From NCBI GenBank assembly GCA_016717145.1, contig JADKGD010000047.1:1-33905 (forward strand): a DNA stretch of 33,905 bases, written 5' to 3'. A program made the position numbers and the translations under genes. This DNA is from Saprospiraceae bacterium. Lineage in GTDB: Bacteria; Bacteroidota; Bacteroidia; Chitinophagales; Saprospiraceae. Within the stretch, counting starts at the first letter, position 1. Each line of letters begins with the position of its first letter. The notes below the pieces were generated by a model. That model ran no database searches and had not been told where the DNA came from. It saw nothing but the letters and a program-made list of their open reading frames with translations. Positions 10,691 through 18,892 of this stretch are shown piece after piece.

Positions 10691-10697
10691 GTCATAA

Positions 10698-11730
10698 TCA
10701 ATTAGGAATGGGAAACTCCAGTTCAAACTGCCATTCCAATGCCTGAAGTTGAGATCTCAAAACGGTCAAATTGGTAATCAAATCATCAAAAGATGGCTTA
10801 TTTTCTTCGTATATCATATCTTCTTTCATTTTGGCATAATCGGCTTCCCAGTCATTCATCATTGATGGTATTGGTATTGGATTGATCGCATTGGGGTGAT
10901 GGAGGCTATAATCTACGCCAGGTACTTTATTAAATTTGTACCGGTGTTTCACTATGTTTTCATACAAGTCTTTATCTTTTATTGCCATTTCAGCTATACC
11001 TGCTTTAGACAATTGATATACATCATACAAATGCCGGCTCAATCTGTCAACCGAATTTTTCAGTCGGCTTTGAAACTCCTCGTGCAGCAGAAATAATCTT
11101 AATAAAGTGCGTTCCGGATTTACTGTTGGAACACAAAGAGTTCTGCAAATTCCTTATCTGCATATACTTCATCTACCAACGACCCAAAAGTCTTAAAAGA
11201 AAACGGGTCTCTTAAAGACCTGCACCCTATTTCTACTTGTACTCGTGGCAATACATAGTCCGATGGTGCAATAATGATGTTGGGATAATATATTTCTATG
11301 ATTCTTGGATCCTGATCGCTGTCTTTGGCTTCTATCACATTAAATTGAAGATTGTTGAAACCCTTTTTTAGAAACTCTTCTTGTAATTCTGCAAAGAAAG
11401 CACCTGTAGAATAAATACCTGCTTCTTTACGAACTTTGCTTATGTCTTTTGGTGACCAATCTTTCTCGGATCTAAAAAGAAATCTCTGTCAATAGCCAAA
11501 TCAATATCTTCTGAAAATCGATTGATAAGTTTCCAAGCTTTGCTTAGTGATGTGCCTCCTTTGAATACCAAATGCTCAGCAATAGGCATTTGAAAGATGA
11601 TTTCCAAGGTACGGCTTACCCACCAATCTTTTTCTACCGCGAAAGGAGTCATTCTCATTTCGGAAGCTATAGCATTAAAAACAGCTTCTTTCTCTGCATT
11701 ATCTACTTTATAAAAATCAATTTTTGCCAT
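10698..11730 (-). pseudogene. abiEii: AbiEii-type nucleotidyltransferase toxin, two frame breaks
   Basis: The toxin of the AbiE type IV toxin-antitoxin system starts at ATG 11730 (MAKIDFYKVDNAEKEAVF). The N-terminal part carries VEKDWWVSRTLE and the nucleotidyltransferase signature GGTSLSKAWKLINRFSEDID (GG[ST] followed by the D-x-D-like EDIDLA). The frame shifts near 11457. It is then open through RKEAGIYSTGAFFAELQEEF and YVLPRVQVEIGCRSLRDPF to about 11125. A second break there (an extra T in CTTTG) leads into VPTVNPERTLLRLFLLHEEF and SRHLYDVYQL to the stop at 10698. Total length (~343 residues) suits the family. It overlaps the antitoxin gene by 14 bp. AbiEii toxins transfer nucleotides and cause reversible bacteriostasis or phage abortive infection. 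As written, the toxin would be inactive. Confidence 0.88.
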
Positions 11731-12325
11731 CAGTCAGTGCTTTTTTCATTATATTCTGAATCCATACTGGTGCTAAAGCGATATCGTGCTTCAAGTCTTT
11801 TTCTTCTTCCTTTGCCAGTAAGGCTAAAATTTTCCTTTCTTCTTCGTCGGTTACTTTATTATTGCCGATTTCTTTTAATGCCTGAATGACTAAGCGGCTT
11901 ATTTTGCCTTTGGCCATCAGGTTTTTTGGGGTGGTCTTTTTAAACTTTATCTTACGCTTTCCCACTTTTATTACCCGGGGCGAACCATCTGTGAGCAATA
12001 CAATATTCATAGGTACTTGTGTACTTAGGCCCAAAGCGTTTAAGGCATAACTACCCGTTGGAAGTGTTCTTATGCGGTCTCTTTTCGCAATGGCTTCTGC
12101 TACTTCTTCTGCCGATGGTACCAACTGACCTATTAATTTACTGATTTTAGGCCTTACATAGATGCCTTGAGCCACCCGAATAATCACCTTCTTATCTTCC
12201 AAACGATCTAAGGCTTTTCGAACAGCAGTTGAAGTGCCATAAGACAAATAATCGTCTGGTAAAACCAAAGAACCTTTGGGTTTGCTTTTTATTGACCTTT
12301 CTATTTGTTTTTCAATGCTTTGCAT
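11717..12325 (-). CDS. abiEi: AbiEi-type antitoxin / transcriptional repressor (DUF6088-like)
   Basis: 202 residues start at ATG 12325. The N-terminal winged helix (SLVLPDDYLSYGTSTAVRKA then LDRLEDKKVIIRVAQGIYV) is typical of the AbiEi/DUF6088 antitoxins. A C-terminal antitoxin domain (YALNALGLSTQVPMNIVLLT and later positively charged segments) follows. The gene is intact and precedes the toxin, with a 14-bp overlap, the usual antitoxin-first order. AbiEi proteins repress their own operon by binding inverted repeats in the promoter. A matching operator array lies directly upstream (12346-12438). Confidence 0.88.
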   Translation of the reverse strand: MQSIEKQIERSIKSKPKGSLVLPDDYLSYGTSTAVRKALDRLEDKKVIIRVAQGIYVRPKISKLIGQLVPSAEEVAEAIAKRDRIRTLPTGSYALNALGLSTQVPMNIVLLTDGSPRVIKVGKRKIKFKKTTPKNLMAKGKISRLVIQALKEIGNNKVTDEEERKILALLAKEEEKDLKHDIALAPVWIQNIMKKALTDGKN

Positions 12326-12345
12326 TTTATAAACTCTTTGTATTT

Positions 12346-12438
12346 TGTCACAAATTTAGTATATATTTGTGACATATTTAGCATATTATTGTGATAAAAA
12401 ACTCAAGCTTTTATCACAAATCTTGTCAATATTTGTGA
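12346..12438 (-). promoter_or_regulatory. abiE operator array and promoter
   Basis: Repeated half-sites TCACAAAT / ATTTGTGA occur at 12348-12355, 12365-12372, a weaker ATTGTGA at 12388-12394, then 12414-12421 and 12431-12438. They form inverted pairs with 9-bp spacers. The 12346-12355/12365-12374 arms match over 10 bp (TGTCACAAAT). A second perfect 11-bp pair, TTGTGATAAAA/TTTTATCACAA, spans 12389-12419. A -7-like TAAATTTG (minus strand, 12358-12351) overlaps the promoter-proximal half-site. AbiEi autorepression through such repeats is known for the family; binding here is inferred. Confidence 0.75.
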
Positions 12439-12468
12439 CAGAATAACTATAGAATTGGAACTAATTAC

Positions 12469-12501
12469 TACTCAATAACACTATGATAATGTTATTGAGT
12501 A
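12469..12501 (-). terminator. perfect 12-bp inverted repeat, terminator- or operator-like
   Basis: TACTCAATAACA (12469-12480) and its exact complement (12490-12501) flank a 9-bp loop. It lies downstream of the small minus-strand gene ending at 12575 and upstream of abiEi. There is no T tract on either side, so a terminator is only one reading. Confidence 0.45.
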
Positions 12502-12574
12502 CCTCTTCTCACCAAAATCCCTAATTTTCACCCCCTAATTACCAGGCCCCAATAACTAATCCCTAATCCCCATC

Positions 12575-12853
12575 CTACCAAGCCGCATTCAAATACTTCT
12601 CCAACTGCGACTTATTCCCTCCGGTTGTCTTTAGCACTTCTGCTCTGAGCATTCCTTTCTTTTGTAACGGTGCTATGTTTTTTTCTACCCCATCGTCCAG
12701 CTGGGGATCGTAACCTTCGGCTATCAGTTGGTCTATTTTTTTGGTGAAGGTTTCTATCTCCTGCAGCTGCAGGCGTATGGTTTCTTTTTCTGTTTGTGCC
12801 TGAGCTGTTCTGCTGTTCTCTATCTGCCGTTTTCGGTTTTCAAACATGACCAA
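12575..12853 (-). CDS. C-terminal tail of a large DNA methyltransferase-type protein (remnant)
   Basis: 92 residues comprise a coiled-coil helix rich in Glu, Gln and Lys and then YDPQLDDGVEKNIAPLQKKG and MLRAEVLKTTGGNKSQLEKYL. The DDGV-x-x-N-I-A-P-L-Q motif after such a helix resembles the extreme C-termini of large restriction-modification or BREX (PglX-like) adenine methyltransferases. The catalytic part is missing, and upstream sequence (12854-13100) shows no coding continuation. I therefore read it as the stump of a deleted gene. The ATG at 12847 (MFENRKRQIENS) could still allow a short protein. The parent family is inferred from a short motif only. Confidence 0.4.
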   Translation of the reverse strand: MVMFENRKRQIENSRTAQAQTEKETIRLQLQEIETFTKKIDQLIAEGYDPQLDDGVEKNIAPLQKKGMLRAEVLKTTGGNKSQLEKYLNAAW

Positions 12854-13104
12854 AAAATAAATATTGTTCTTATTTCAAGATCTTATCAAATTCCGAAGGC
12901 CGGATACCAGGAAAGTATATTTATTCCATTGGACTGGACTGCCAGACTATGGCAAAATATCCATCAATTAATCATTTATTGTCAGCTAGAGTTAATGTTA
13001 TCCACTTGTTGTTTATTACTTTCATTATCGATTGAAATCGTTCACTCGATTGCTTCGCACCATTCAGTCACCATGCTGGCCTCTGGGCTGCAAGTTAAAT
13101 CTAT

Positions 13105-13139
13105 TTTCTTTGCGTTAACTTCGAGTTAACGCAAAGAAA
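13105..13139. repeat. perfect 16-bp inverted repeat with 3-nt loop
   Basis: TTTCTTTGCGTTAACT at 13105-13120 is followed by TCG and the exact complement at 13124-13139. No T tract follows on either strand. It lies in a gene-free stretch between the methyltransferase stump and the replication module. It could be a transcription stop, a cruciform or a recombination site. Confidence 0.85.
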
Positions 13140-13483
13140 GTGGGGATGCTAAATTGAAAAAAAAATTGTGCTGGAAAGATTGGTCTTTAGAAAATTTCTA
13201 CGGTTTGAATTTCTGAAACTTTGTATTTCGCAATTTCCTTAGTTTAAACTAGCGCTTTATAGCGCCAACTTTCGCTGTATATTATTTAAGGGGATTTATG
13301 AAGCACAGACAGTTTCGTGCTACGATCTGACTGAAAGAGCATTACTCAAAAAAAAAGTGCAGCTCCAACTTTTGTCGAAGCCGCCACTTTCCCCTTACAG
13401 CTTTCTGCATGGATTAAAAGAAAAATTCACAAAACCAACATGTGAAAAAAAATTTGAAAAGATCTGTCTGATAGGTTTGTAAA

Positions 13484-13509
13484 GCAGCTCCGGCCGGCGC
13501 CAGAGCTGC
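13484..13509 (-). terminator. possible terminator after the DnaC-like gene
   Basis: GCAGCTC (13484-13490) pairs with GAGCTGC (13503-13509) around a GC-rich loop. It is ~30 bp past the stop of the DnaC-like gene on the minus strand and is followed by only three T residues. Weak call. Confidence 0.35.
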
Positions 13510-13540
13510 AAAGACGAAAACCCAAAAAACCATGTACGTC

Positions 13541-14296
13541 TTATATTCGTTTGTCTTTGGAGTCAGTGGTGTACTCTATCCAGTTGCACATCTCTCTGAG
13601 ACGACTACGGACACGGTCGCCATAATGAAGCTCAATCTGGTCAGCTGTGAGATTGGACGTGAAGTGAGTGAGTATCTGACGCGCCTGAAATAAGTTATAG
13701 CGCATCAGGATGACTTGAGCCATGGCATTGGTTTGAGTGCCATAATGTTTGACTTCATCTTCTGTGCCGAGGTCATCAAAACAGTATGATGTATTGATCG
13801 TATTGTGGTCAATGTGGTCCACATAATTGCGTCCAAACTGCATTAAGACTGGTGATCCCTGGTCCATATACTCGAGCGATAATTGCTGGCAAGGTTTCAT
13901 TTTAAATCGATCCTTGTAGCCTAAAAACTGTCGTACGAGCTTCATGTGAACGGTCTTACCTACACCTGTTTTGCCGGATAGGAATAGTCCTTTGTTGAGA
14001 TTGATGTCATAATGTTTGCACAAACTTTGATCTCCTGTGAAATAGGCATAAAACTGCAGTAAAACATGGTTGTCTTCCTGGAATAGCTTAAAGCTTTGTC
14101 CATACATGATCTTGCCATGGATTTCCATTAGTTTTACAAAATGGTCGTAATTAAAGTCGCTTTGAGTAATCAGCGTTTGGATCCGTCGGTATTCCTGCAG
14201 GACGGAGTCCGGGACGGGATGTTTGTTTAGCCTGGTTGATTGCATGAGCATTGATATTTGATGGTGAAGAAATGCGATGGTCAAGTTGGGATGCAT
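13541..14296 (-). CDS. DnaC/IstB-like AAA+ ATPase (replication helicase loader type)
   Basis: 251 residues from ATG 14296. The P-loop is GLFLSGKTGVGKTVHMKLVR (about residues 105-125). The Walker B-like YCFDDLGTEDEVKHYG follows at about 170-185, then sensor-1-like THFTSNLTADQIELHYGDRV and arginine-finger-like RSRLREMCN. These mark the DnaC/DnaA-subclass ATPases that load replicative helicase; such genes sit in replication modules of Bacteroidota plasmids and integrative elements. Its start overlaps the end of the upstream DNA-binding protein by 16 bp. An alternative N-terminus starting at 14348 in another frame (MAQHLLTLASIHSLTREYAS) reads plausibly into residue ~30 of this frame, so a frame break near 14215 is possible. 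A degraded copy of its 3' end occurs at 33648-33753. Confidence 0.75.
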   Translation of the reverse strand: MHPNLTIAFLHHQISMLMQSTRLNKHPVPDSVLQEYRRIQTLITQSDFNYDHFVKLMEIHGKIMYGQSFKLFQEDNHVLLQFYAYFTGDQSLCKHYDINLNKGLFLSGKTGVGKTVHMKLVRQFLGYKDRFKMKPCQQLSLEYMDQGSPVLMQFGRNYVDHIDHNTINTSYCFDDLGTEDEVKHYGTQTNAMAQVILMRYNLFQARQILTHFTSNLTADQIELHYGDRVRSRLREMCNWIEYTTDSKDKRI

Positions 14297-14862
14297 ATTC
14301 TCGGGTCAGTGAGTGGATTGAAGCTAGGGTTAGAAGGTGCTGTGCCATTTGAGGCTATACCATCTTTTATGATGACTGTTTTTTCCAGGACTAAAGACCC
14401 GCGACCGTTGTAGAGTTTTGCTTTGGTCTTAATGTCAATGATAGTTGCAGAAACGTTATCCTGAAAAGAATTTGTTTTTGCTTGTGAGGCAGTAAGTGCT
14501 CATGATTGGTCAATCCCCAAACTGATATTTTGATACTATCTGTATTGTATTCCAAGCATAGAAAGGCAATAAAAACTTTTTCATATTTTGACTTTGATGG
14601 ATAATATCCGAAGGAGATCTAAGTTTTCCAATTCCCGAATAATCCTATAATAACTTTCTTTTGATTTAAGCCCGGCATACTTCATTAGTTCATCTCTGGT
14701 GGGTTCGAATGGATTATGGAAAAAAGAAATATTCCAAACACGAAAGAGTGAAAGATAAAGTGCTATATGGGTATAGTTGATGGCATCAACAGTATGCACA
14801 ATTTCGAAAAAAACATCAATGTGTTTTATATAATTGACAGAGGGTTGTGTATTGAGTTTCAT
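14281..14862 (-). pseudogene. winged-helix DNA-binding protein of the replication module, frame-broken
   Basis: ATG 14862 opens a frame with a helix-turn-helix typical of replication-linked regulators in Bacteroidota mobile elements (FEPTRDELMKYAGLKSKESY then YRIIRELENLDLL). The first frame stops at 14581. Continuing in the next frame gives YYPSKSKYEKVFIAFLCLEY... and, after another shift near 14475, QAKTNSFQDNVSATIIDIKT and later ASNGTAPSNPSFNPLTDP, to a TGA at 14283-14281. A proline-rich, variable tail after the winged helix is the usual layout. It overlaps the DnaC-like start and is preceded by the small HTH gene, so the three form one operon. Restoring the frame needs two single-base corrections. 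Confidence 0.55.
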
Positions 14863-14883
14863 GATCTGATTGCAGTGAAATGA

Positions 14884-15177
14884 TTAAGAAAATTTTGGTT
14901 TGGCTGGCTTTTTAAGCTTAGCCATAAGCTGAACTATTTCTTCCCAATCGTAGTAAAAAGTACCGCCTATTTTTGTGTAAGGCAAGACACGGGCATTTCT
15001 AAGGTTTTGCAGGGAAGCAGGCGACATACCCAAAAGTTCTTGTAATTCTGCACTTTTGAGGAAACGTTTCTCCACTTGCACATTGGCAGGTTGGGTTGAA
15101 AAGAGTTGTTTTATTTCAGAGATAATTTCGACTTTGAATTCCCGAAGATCGTCTGTGGTTAAAATTTCTGCTGGCAT
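14884..15177 (-). CDS. helix-turn-helix (excisionase/MerR-like, HTH_17 type) protein
   Basis: 97 residues from ATG 15177. An N-terminal helix (LREFKVEIISEIKQLF) precedes the DNA-binding part (LKSAELQELLGMSPASLQNL, ARVLPYTKIGGTFYYDWEEI). This is the helix-turn-helix plus wing seen in the small regulators that head mobilisable elements in Bacteroidota. It is the first gene of the putative replication operon (HTH, winged helix, DnaC-like) and has half-sites TTCACAAG upstream (15229-15254). Likely role: regulator or accessory replication/excision factor. The frame is intact. Confidence 0.75.
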   Translation of the reverse strand: MPAEILTTDDLREFKVEIISEIKQLFSTQPANVQVEKRFLKSAELQELLGMSPASLQNLRNARVLPYTKIGGTFYYDWEEIVQLMAKLKKPAKPKFS

Positions 15178-15228
15178 GGTGGTGGATGTTTTTGTTGCTG
15201 CAAAGGTGAGATGATCGGGAAAATACTT

Positions 15229-15254
15229 TTCACAAGTTCTTCACAAGTTGTGAA
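15229..15254. promoter_or_regulatory. palindromic operator upstream of the HTH gene
   Basis: TTCACAAG occurs at 15229-15236 and 15240-15247, 11 bp apart. The second copy forms a palindrome with TTGTGAA at 15248-15254. A third TTCACAAG lies at 15391-15398. The position 52-77 bp before the HTH start suggests autoregulation; the binding factor is inferred. Confidence 0.55.
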
Positions 15255-15398
15255 AAATAAATATCGGGAAAAGGACTTTCGGCAGGTCAAAAAATCTTGG
15301 GGTAGCCAGTAAAATATAGAAATCAGCCAGGTTTGGCTACGGAAATATGCATATTAAAAACATTAAAAATGCCATCATACAGAATAAACTTTCACAAG

Positions 15399-16100
15399 GT
15401 GTGTTAAATTTTAGAATAATAATTGATAACAAATCCTATTATCGTAGGCTGAAAGAATAAAATTATGCAAAAACGCAAAAAGGCAAATTGGGTAGGGTGA
15501 TTTTGGTATTCAATTGAGGTTGGTGAAAAAGGGAAAGTAAAAAATTTGGAACATGATATTCAAATTTGGGAACTGATGGATATAGATATTGGTCCACGGA
15601 GGAAAAGAAGAAGACAAGACTTAATGCCATATTTTTTGATTTAAAGGCATTTTGTATTTGCTTGCAAGGTAATTTGCCAAGGAAAACGATTAAAATTCAA
15701 CTATGGGCTTGAAAGGTGCCAAATATCAAATGTTTTACCATCAACGGAGAAACTAAAGTAATGATTAAAGTGGAGGTCTTGGAAAATCTATGAAAATGGG
15801 TGGTTACTTTTTAAAAGATATTTCCTGCCAGGAAAGACGGAAACAGAGGCTAAGAAAAACTGGACAAAACAATGGGTAAAATAATAGGCAATTGGAGGCC
15901 CGAAATCTTCCTTACTATGGCCGGTCAGACAGTCAAAAAGCAATGACAAAATCTATAAGTCAGACAGCTAAAAATTTCGCGGCCCCATGGTGCCATTACG
16001 CTCGATTTGGCATTTTTTTTGGCATTTTCAATTTTTTTTTTGCGTTTGAAGTTTTAATAGTTTATAATATGTTTATTTATGTTTACTTAAATGGTACTGT
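15399..16100. other. gene-free stretch in the replication module
   Basis: AT-rich with long T runs (T8-T9 near 16013-16040). Short coding-like stretches (Lys/Arg-rich around 15470-15640) are not sustained. I see no supportable gene. Confidence 0.5.
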
Positions 16101-16104
16101 CTGG

Positions 16105-16211
16105 AGTTCGTCTCTAGTTCGTCTAACGGTACCATTATTGGTCGGTAAAACGTTACCTTATCGGTCGGTCAAGGTTGTTCACAGGTCGGTTTAACGAACG
16201 CACAGGTCGTT
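16105..16211. repeat. iteron-like direct-repeat cluster (candidate replication origin or operator)
   Basis: GGTCGGT occurs at 16140-16146, 16163-16169 and 16184-16190, with a variant GGTCGTT at 16205-16211. Spacings are 23, 21 and 21 bp, about two helical turns. Upstream, AGTTCGTCT occurs twice (16105-16113 and 16116-16124), 11 bp apart. The cluster is much richer in G+C than its AT-rich, T-run-containing surroundings. This is how iterons next to an AT-rich unwinding region look. It is about 930 bp upstream of the HTH/DnaC-like operon. Confidence 0.6.
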
Positions 16212-16530
16212 ATCACGAACTCGATACCGATCGATAAAAAAATGATTTAAACTGTACTAATAAGTGGTAAAATTCAGATTGTATTTAACTAAATTTTGGA
16301 ATACTCTTAGTTATTTAAGGATGTCTTCATATAAAAAGATATCCTGGAGTGTTTTTATACCGGCTACAAAATATCTTTTGACAAACAAGCCAATATTTTA
16401 TCTTGGACGGAAATCCACGTTCTAAAGGGTCTGAGAAGTTGCCGGCCTGGGCAGAGCTACATCGCCTGATACCCGTCAAATCAACAGCAACGTGCTCCGG
16501 AAAAATGCAAAGCAAATAATAGTATAACCC
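16212..16530. other. gap without a recognised gene
   Basis: A moderately GC-rich patch at 16405-16500 stands out from its AT-rich surroundings, but I find no frame, repeat or RNA family in it. Confidence 0.4.
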
Positions 16531-16532
16531 AT

Positions 16533-17548
16533 TTACTTACATTTGCCGTTCATGATTATTTCATCTTTGGAATTGCAACCGTTGACATTATTATTTATGA
16601 TAATATTTTTTAACCATGTGGAATTTTGCAAAGCATTAAATAAACCGCAACAGACACGTAGATTTGGATTATTTTCAATAGTAAGCTTTGAGCCCAGGGA
16701 CTGTAACTTTTCAAAATTAGAGATATTGACAAGGTTCTCATTATTTGATAGCAAAAAAACTACATCGATTTTTTCTAATTTCTTGAAAGTAGATATTTCA
16801 CGTAAAGATTTTTGATTTTGTATTTTTAGGTTGGGTAGTGGTTAATTTGAGAACGCTAAAAGATCACTCAATTCATATTACCATCTATATTGATTGTTTC
16901 ATTGTTTAGGAGGTTTACAAAGCCATCAATGGTTTTTAGCTTGACATTATTTTTAATACTTTTTCTTTAATTTCAATACATTTATCAAATCCGCTTATTT
17001 TGACAAGTGAAGAATCGTTTATTATTTGAACTACATTTACTGACTTCAATGCTTGTAATGAAGGTAAATCAGTAAGCGACTTATTGTATGAAATGCCAAG
17101 AACTCACCGATCGTATCCAATTTTTCAAAACCTTTTATACTTTTTAAGTTTGTAAGGCTTGAAATTATCACGCGTTCTTTTACATACCGTAGATTTGGAA
17201 AAGCATCTATGGATTCCAACTTATTTATTCCACTTATTTCCAAATCTTTCTCTATTCTTTCAAGATTTTTAAAGCCTTTGATTGTAGTTGTTTCTAAACT
17301 GGCATGTATAAATAGATTTCCAACCTCTTGTAGAAAATCGAGTGGCTGTAAGTTTTTGATATCAGCCCCAGCAATTCGCAATTGACCTTTATAGATAGTA
17401 CAGCCAATCGGCAATGTGCTCTGGAATGCATCTACCATTGCCTGACTATTCAGATGAATAAAATCTGTGATTTCTGCACAGGCACAGGATTTGGTTGCAC
17501 ACAAGTTTTTGAGAAAATAGCCAAAAGTAGTAAGGTGATTCGTATCAT
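16533..17548 (-). pseudogene. secreted receptor-L / leucine-rich-repeat-like protein, frame-broken
   Basis: ATG 17548 gives a signal peptide (MIRITLLLLAIFSKTCV). After a shift, CACAEITDFIHLNSQAMVDA begins the mature protein. Irregular repeats follow of the type L-x-x-I-x-G-x-x-N/K-L-E-S-I-x-x-F-x-N-L-R (for example GFKNLERIEKDLEISGINKL). They match the receptor-L-domain/LRR-like folds of Bacteroidota surface proteins. A second frame resumes near 16830-16754 (SNNENLVNISNFEKLQSLGS) and ends with a Cys-rich cap (CCGLFNALQNSTWLKNIIIN ... GKCK) at 16533. Between 17100 and 16830 the repeats continue across at least two more frame breaks. A lone surface protein with no operon partners; ligand unknown. 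Confidence 0.65.
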
Positions 17549-18183
17549 GATTATTTTAATTTTATAGCGTTAATGATTGGTTTCCGTTAGCATACTTGCG
17601 TTTCTACTTGCAAGCAAACGTAAATTTCAGATGGAAGTGGAGTGTATGGAGCATGGTGTGGGTGTTTAAGACTCAAATTTATTCAATTTTCTATCTTAGA
17701 ATAGTATTTATTCTGGAATTATTTGGTTCAGGCATTAGTAATGCAATAATTTGGTACAATCTTAAAAACTATTGATGGCAAGTGAAATGGTTAGTGCATA
17801 GCTTTTGTTAGCATATAGAATTTATATAATGGAAGTACAAATCGAACAATTAAGCTTCTTTAAATCTTCATTCCGGAGTATTCCGGGCAAGTTATTATGA
17901 CTATTAAGTCTGATAACGGCAGGTTGATTTCGACACACTATCTGATGTATTCGGATTGATCACCTGGCGATTGTCTCCAGGAATATATGACATAGAATTG
18001 AAGTTGGAAATTTGTCAGGTTGTGGAAAATGGTGGTGGTGAGGTGAAAATGATTCATCAATATAACCAAATAATTTAATTTATTCTATAGGTAAATAATC
18101 TTTTTATGAAAAATGATCAATTTGGTCTTATAAAGTAAGCTTAAAAAACCATAGCTCAAGTCTCATTTTAAAGCAAAAAAAAA

Positions 18184-18231
18184 AGTGCAAGATTTGAGGG
18201 TTCAAGTCCCTAAATAGTCGTAAATTGCACT
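18184..18231. repeat. nested hairpin element
   Basis: The outer arms AGTGCAA (18184-18190) and TTGCACT (18225-18231) are exact complements. An inner AGGG-TTCAAGT-CCCT hairpin (18197-18211) resembles a tRNA T-arm. No full tRNA can be folded around it. It may be an attachment-site fragment or a structured RNA. Confidence 0.5.
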
Positions 18232-18335
18232 AAAATATAGGCTACCAAGTAGACACCATGTAACATATAAAGATATGTTTTAATTGTAAATAATTGATTA
18301 TCATAATTTTAATATTGACGTTAATAGTTGGCGAT

Positions 18336-18419
18336 ACTCCTGTCGAGATCACAATTCATAACGCCAAACAAGATAAAATCGCATGAAATTTCTTGTTTGG
18401 CGTCTGTTTTTCAAGGAGT
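18336..18419 (+). terminator. strong 13-bp hairpin with outer stem and T run
   Basis: ACGCCAAACAAGA (18361-18373) pairs exactly with 18391-18403 around a 17-nt loop, followed by CTGTTTTTC. Short outer arms ACTCC (18336-18340) and GGAGT (18415-18419) could extend the structure. It looks like a rho-independent terminator, but no plus-strand gene ends just upstream. Confidence 0.55.
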
Positions 18420-18466
18420 TATGAAATAATTGATTGTCTAATGAGATCAAAATAACTCAAAAAAAA

Positions 18467-18550
18467 TGCAGCCAATTTGCAGCCATTATCTAAGATGGTG
18501 AAAATTTGCAGCCAATTTGCAGCCAACGGCTGTAAAACCCGATGGCTGCA
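18467..18550. repeat. TGCAGCC site array
   Basis: TGCAGCC occurs at 18467-18473, 18478-18484, 18507-18513 and 18518-18524, and its complement GGCTGCA at 18544-18550. The sites form two pairs with an 11-bp step, the pairs 40 bp apart. A regular one-turn spacing suggests protein binding on one DNA face. Confidence 0.6.
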
Positions 18551-18892
18551 AAACATCATTCAACTCATTGATTAATAGTATTTTAGCGACAGTAAACTAT
18601 TTTATTGCATTGATTAAGCAGAATATTGTGGGAAAATAACAAATATCTTTGATTCATTATTTAACAATTTAAAAAGTAGTCGTATGGCAAGACAAGGTGG
18701 GTGGTTTTCATAATTTAAAACTGTCAATAAGCACAAAAACAGTAGAGAAGCACAAAGCTCTAAGTTTGAACGTCACCCTGCCTGACGCAACCCGTGCTAT
18801 AGGCCGCAAAGTTAATTCAAGATACCACTTATTTTCAAGTTTATTCATTGTTGTTGTCATTTGAATTAGAATTATTCATTTTTCACAGTTTA

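Larger units (their letters stand above)
12854..13540. other. non-coding gap with hairpins
   Basis: No supported gene. It holds a long perfect hairpin (13105-13139), a short one (GCGCT/AGCGC around 13250-13263), and a GC-rich inverted repeat (13484-13509). The rest is AT-rich and without conserved frames. Confidence 0.6.
17549..18875. other. non-coding region with a gene relic and three structured elements
   Basis: No intact gene. A coding relic lies at about 17932-18079 (plus strand): DTLSDVFGLITWRLSPGIYD, then ELKLEICQVVENGGGEVKMI to a stop; it is the C-terminal scrap of an unknown protein. The structured elements at 18184-18231, 18336-18419 and 18467-18550 are listed separately. The remainder (18560-18875) shows nothing I can name. 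Confidence 0.5.

Noticed and set aside
11572..11889. Plus-strand frames opposite the abiE genes
   Set aside because: They are antisense shadows of well-recognised minus-strand genes.
15892..16194. 100-codon plus-strand frame over the iteron-like cluster
   Set aside because: Codes through T8-T9 runs and the direct repeats, with no motif, no ribosome site and poor composition; judged non-coding.
18150..18235. Possible tRNA gene (AGCTCA D-arm-like and GGGTTCAAGTCCC T-arm-like stretches)
   Set aside because: No acceptor stem or anticodon arm can be assembled at proper distances; kept only as a structured element.
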